6,589 nt of DNA from Clostridia bacterium (lineage in GTDB: Bacteria; Bacillota_E; RBS10-35; JAJYVN01). Below the pieces are notes generated by a model. The model was not told where the DNA came from. It made no database searches and saw only the letters and a list, made by a program, of their open reading frames with translations. A program made the position numbers and the translations under genes. Where the stretch lies: NCBI GenBank assembly GCA_027335545.1, contig DAHWHV010000475.1, forward strand, positions 1-6,589. Reading direction: 5' to 3'. Shown here piece after piece: positions 4,988 through 6,589 of this stretch (within the stretch, counting starts at the first letter, position 1; the number at the start of each line of letters is the position of its first letter).

Positions 4988-5500
4988 GTGTTCGATCGCA
5001 TCCTGCTGCCGCTGAACGGCACGGAAGTGGGGGAGGCGGCGCTCGAACCCGCCCGCCTCCTGGCGGAGCGCCTGGATGGTGAGCTTGTGGTGCTGCGCGT
5101 CGTCGAGCCGCATCCGGCGACGGCCTACGGGTCGGGCGAGGCGCCTCCCCCGCCGACCCGGGGCCTGGCGGAGGCCGAGCGCGCGGCCCTGGCGGAGGCC
5201 GAGGCCTACGTGCGCGACGTGGCCGACCGCCTCTCCGGGTATGTACGGGTGCGCGCGGCGGTTCGGCATGGTGAGCCGCTGCGCCAGATCCTGCGGGCGG
5301 CGCGGGACTTCGGCTGCGGCGTGGTGGCGCTGGCTACGCACGGGCACGGGCCGCTGCGGCGGATGGTGGGGGGGAGCCTCACCGAGCAGGTGCTCCGTCA
5401 CGGGGGCCTGCCCGTCCTGCTGGTGCGCGCCCAAGTGAGGCGCGTGGGCGCGCACCGGGCCGTCGCCGCGGATCGCGCCGAGCCGGGCGAGGGGGACTGA
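4988..5500 (+). CDS. Universal stress protein (UspA family)
   Basis: The 170-residue product has the single-domain USP fold: strand MFDRILLPLNGTEVGEAAL (1-19), the second strand ELVVLRVVEPHP (32-43), a charged helix with an LAEAE repeat (60-76), then VRHGEPLRQIL (92-102), the strand VVALATHGH (112-120) and the glycine loop ending GGSLTEQVL (128-136), followed by LPVLLVR. These are cytoplasmic dimers, many binding ATP. Two usual nucleotide contacts differ: Asn10 stands where Asp is normal after the first strand, and Pro122 replaces the second Gly of the G-xx-G loop (G119-H-G-P). The rest of the loop (G129-S130) is intact. Residues 148-170 are an extra charged tail. A 16-base direct repeat (5164-5179, 5188-5203) encodes the LAEAE units. 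The GTG start has only G-rich sequence upstream (G8 at 4973-4980), so translation may be weak. It follows the DUF5693 gene by 81 bases. Confidence 0.88.
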   Translation: MFDRILLPLNGTEVGEAALEPARLLAERLDGELVVLRVVEPHPATAYGSGEAPPPPTRGLAEAERAALAEAEAYVRDVADRLSGYVRVRAAVRHGEPLRQILRAARDFGCGVVALATHGHGPLRRMVGGSLTEQVLRHGGLPVLLVRAQVRRVGAHRAVAADRAEPGEGD

Positions 5501-5547
5501 GCCGGTGGCGGCGGCCGGGTGCTCCCCCCGTGCGGCCGAGCCTTGCC

Positions 5548-5554
5548 AGGGGGT
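5548..5554 (+). promoter_or_regulatory. Ribosome-binding site of the aquaporin gene
   Basis: AGGGGGT lies nine bases before the ATG at 5564. It is the only purine-rich site in the 63-base gap after the USP gene and supports the ATG as start, which includes the Pro-rich N-terminal extension in the protein. Confidence 0.5.
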
Positions 5555-5563
5555 GCCGCCGAC

Positions 5564-6589
5564 ATGCCCGCCGATCCCCCTCCCCGGCTCCCGGGCTCGC
5601 CCGGCCCCGAGCTCGCGCCGTCGTCCACCGCGTCCCCCCAGGCCCCGGGCCCGACTCGGCCCCGGTCCGTCCAGCCCGCCGGGTCTCCGCGGGCCCTGCC
5701 GGCGCATTGGCGGCCCTACGCGGCCGAGTTCCTCGGTACGGCCCTGCTGGTCTTCCTCGGCCTCAGCGCGGTGATCTACGACTTCGGCCCCGGTTCGCCC
5801 GTCGCGGCGCTGTTGCCGGATCCCTTCGCGCGGCGGCTGCTGACGGGGTTCCTCTTCGGCGGCACGGGCGCGCTGCTGGCGCTCAGCCCCCTGGGGCGCA
5901 TCTCCGGCGCGCACCTGGACCCCGTGCTCTCCTGGGCCTTCTGGGGCGTGGGGAGCCTGGGGGCCCGCGACGCCCTGGCCTACACCGTGGCGCAGTGCCT
6001 GGGGGCGGTGGCGGGCGCGGCGCTGCTGCCGCCGGTCTGGGGGGGCTTCGGGGCGGCGGTGCGCTACGGCGCGACCCTGCCGGGACCCGCTTGGGGGCCG
6101 TGGGCGGCCGTCGCCGGGGAGGCGGTCGCCACCGCCGCCCTGGTCGGGGGCATCCTGTGGTTCGTCGGCCACGAGCGGCTCCGGCGCTTCACCCCGGCCT
6201 TGATCCCGCCGCTGGTCGCGGTGCTGGTGGCCCTGGAGGCGCCCGTCAGCGGCACCTCGATGAACCCGGCCCGTTCGCTGGGACCCGCCCTGCCGGCCCA
6301 CGCGCTCGGTGTCCTCTGGGTGTACGCCCTGGGGCCCGTCCTGGGCGCCGCGGGCGCCGCCCTGGCCCTGGTCCGCCCGGGCCGCGTCCACGTGGCCAAG
6401 CTCGCCCACCACGCCCACGACCCTCACGACCGTTTCCACGGCCCGGCCGCCGCCAGCCCGGCCGCCGTCCTGCGCCGGGGCGGGCCGGACGGGGGCGGGC
6501 CGGACGGGGAGGGAGGCGGCGAGGCATTGTGGGAGGTCTCCCTCCGTCCCGTCCTCGGGCGCCATCGCTGGTGGTGGCCGACCGTGGCG
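5564..6589 (+). CDS. Aquaporin/MIP-family channel with a DPV pore motif (3' end outside the window)
   Basis: The frame stays open to the right edge, giving 342 residues of a protein whose core is a MIP channel for water or small neutral solutes. Residues 1-47 are a Pro/Ser-rich cytoplasmic extension absent from typical family members. Membrane segments are near 52-72, 91-109, 136-155, 179-200, 208-226 and 245-270. Between segments 2 and 3 the first half-helix reads SGAHLDPVLSWAF (114-126), with Asp119-Pro-Val121 where NPA is normal. The second motif is standard: SGTSMNPARSLGPAL (229-243), with Arg237 in the selectivity-filter position. The segment after 275 is His-rich (H276, H282, H283, H285, H288, H292), followed by a Gly/Pro/Asp stretch with a 15-base tandem repeat and then a Trp-rich end. 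Typical channels of this family are about 230-280 residues, so both termini are extended. It lies 63 bases after the USP gene and may be co-transcribed. Confidence 0.88.
   Translation, partial: MPADPPPRLPGSPGPELAPSSTASPQAPGPTRPRSVQPAGSPRALPAHWRPYAAEFLGTALLVFLGLSAVIYDFGPGSPVAALLPDPFARRLLTGFLFGGTGALLALSPLGRISGAHLDPVLSWAFWGVGSLGARDALAYTVAQCLGAVAGAALLPPVWGGFGAAVRYGATLPGPAWGPWAAVAGEAVATAALVGGILWFVGHERLRRFTPALIPPLVAVLVALEAPVSGTSMNPARSLGPALPAHALGVLWVYALGPVLGAAGAALALVRPGRVHVAKLAHHAHDPHDRFHGPAAASPAAVLRRGGPDGGGPDGEGGGEALWEVSLRPVLGRHRWWWPTVA
6477..6506. repeat. 15-bp in-frame tandem repeat in the aquaporin C-terminal tail
   Basis: The unit GGGGCGGGCCGGACG occurs twice in a row (6477-6491, 6492-6506). 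Being five codons long it keeps the frame and encodes GGPDG repeated. It lies in the low-complexity tail beyond the channel core, so copy number could change without harm to the pore. Confidence 0.8.

Noticed and set aside
5505..5774. Open frame overlapping the aquaporin start in another phase
   Set aside because: It has no conserved content, and the aquaporin frame with its SD site at 5548 covers the same region.
4610..6565. Minus-strand open frame of 651 codons opposite the USP and aquaporin genes
   Set aside because: Same reasons: the + strand encodes conserved USP and MIP motifs over the same bases, and the antisense peptide is compositional.

Overview
The window is very GC-rich DNA with five genes, all on the + strand and tightly spaced. 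The gene content suggests a high-GC, deep-branching member of the Bacillota (Thermaerobacter- or Symbiobacterium-like): an NrnA-type DHH/DHHA1 phosphoesterase, a DUF5693 membrane protein (a family I know mainly from Bacillota), Tat/lipobox export, and Shine-Dalgarno sites rich in AGGAGG-type purines. The taxonomic call is inference from family membership and base composition, not from a marker gene.

Layout. Positions 1-38 hold an intrinsic terminator of a gene lying to the left. Positions 39-338 are non-coding, with one AT-rich promoter-like patch. A Tat-type lipoprotein with a jelly-roll (DUF1349-like) domain occupies 339-1085. A 583-base non-coding region follows (1086-1668). It contains a 25-bp hairpin, several further stem-loops, a cluster of GTTCC words, and an extended -10 element enclosed by an inverted repeat. 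After it come nrnA (1669-2709), a ten-TM-segment DUF5693 protein with a TTG start (2867-4906), a UspA-family protein (4988-5500) and an aquaporin-family channel that runs off the right edge (5564-6589).

How they may work together. The last four genes have gaps of 157, 81 and 63 bases with no convincing promoter or terminator between them, so one transcript starting near 1633 could cover them. The set joins nucleotide/short-RNA turnover (NrnA), an envelope protein of unknown role (DUF5693), a stress protein (USP) and a water or small-solute channel. An envelope or osmotic stress theme is possible but unproven. The lipoprotein looks like a separate unit closed by its own hairpin.

No mobile element, CRISPR array, tRNA or rRNA is visible, and I see no complete new system. 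The points most worth a second look are the 25-bp hairpin, the structured non-coding block, the palindrome around the promoter, a 26-bp perfect palindrome in the nrnA interdomain linker, G9 tracts inside conserved motifs, and the altered pore motif (DPV for NPA) of the aquaporin.
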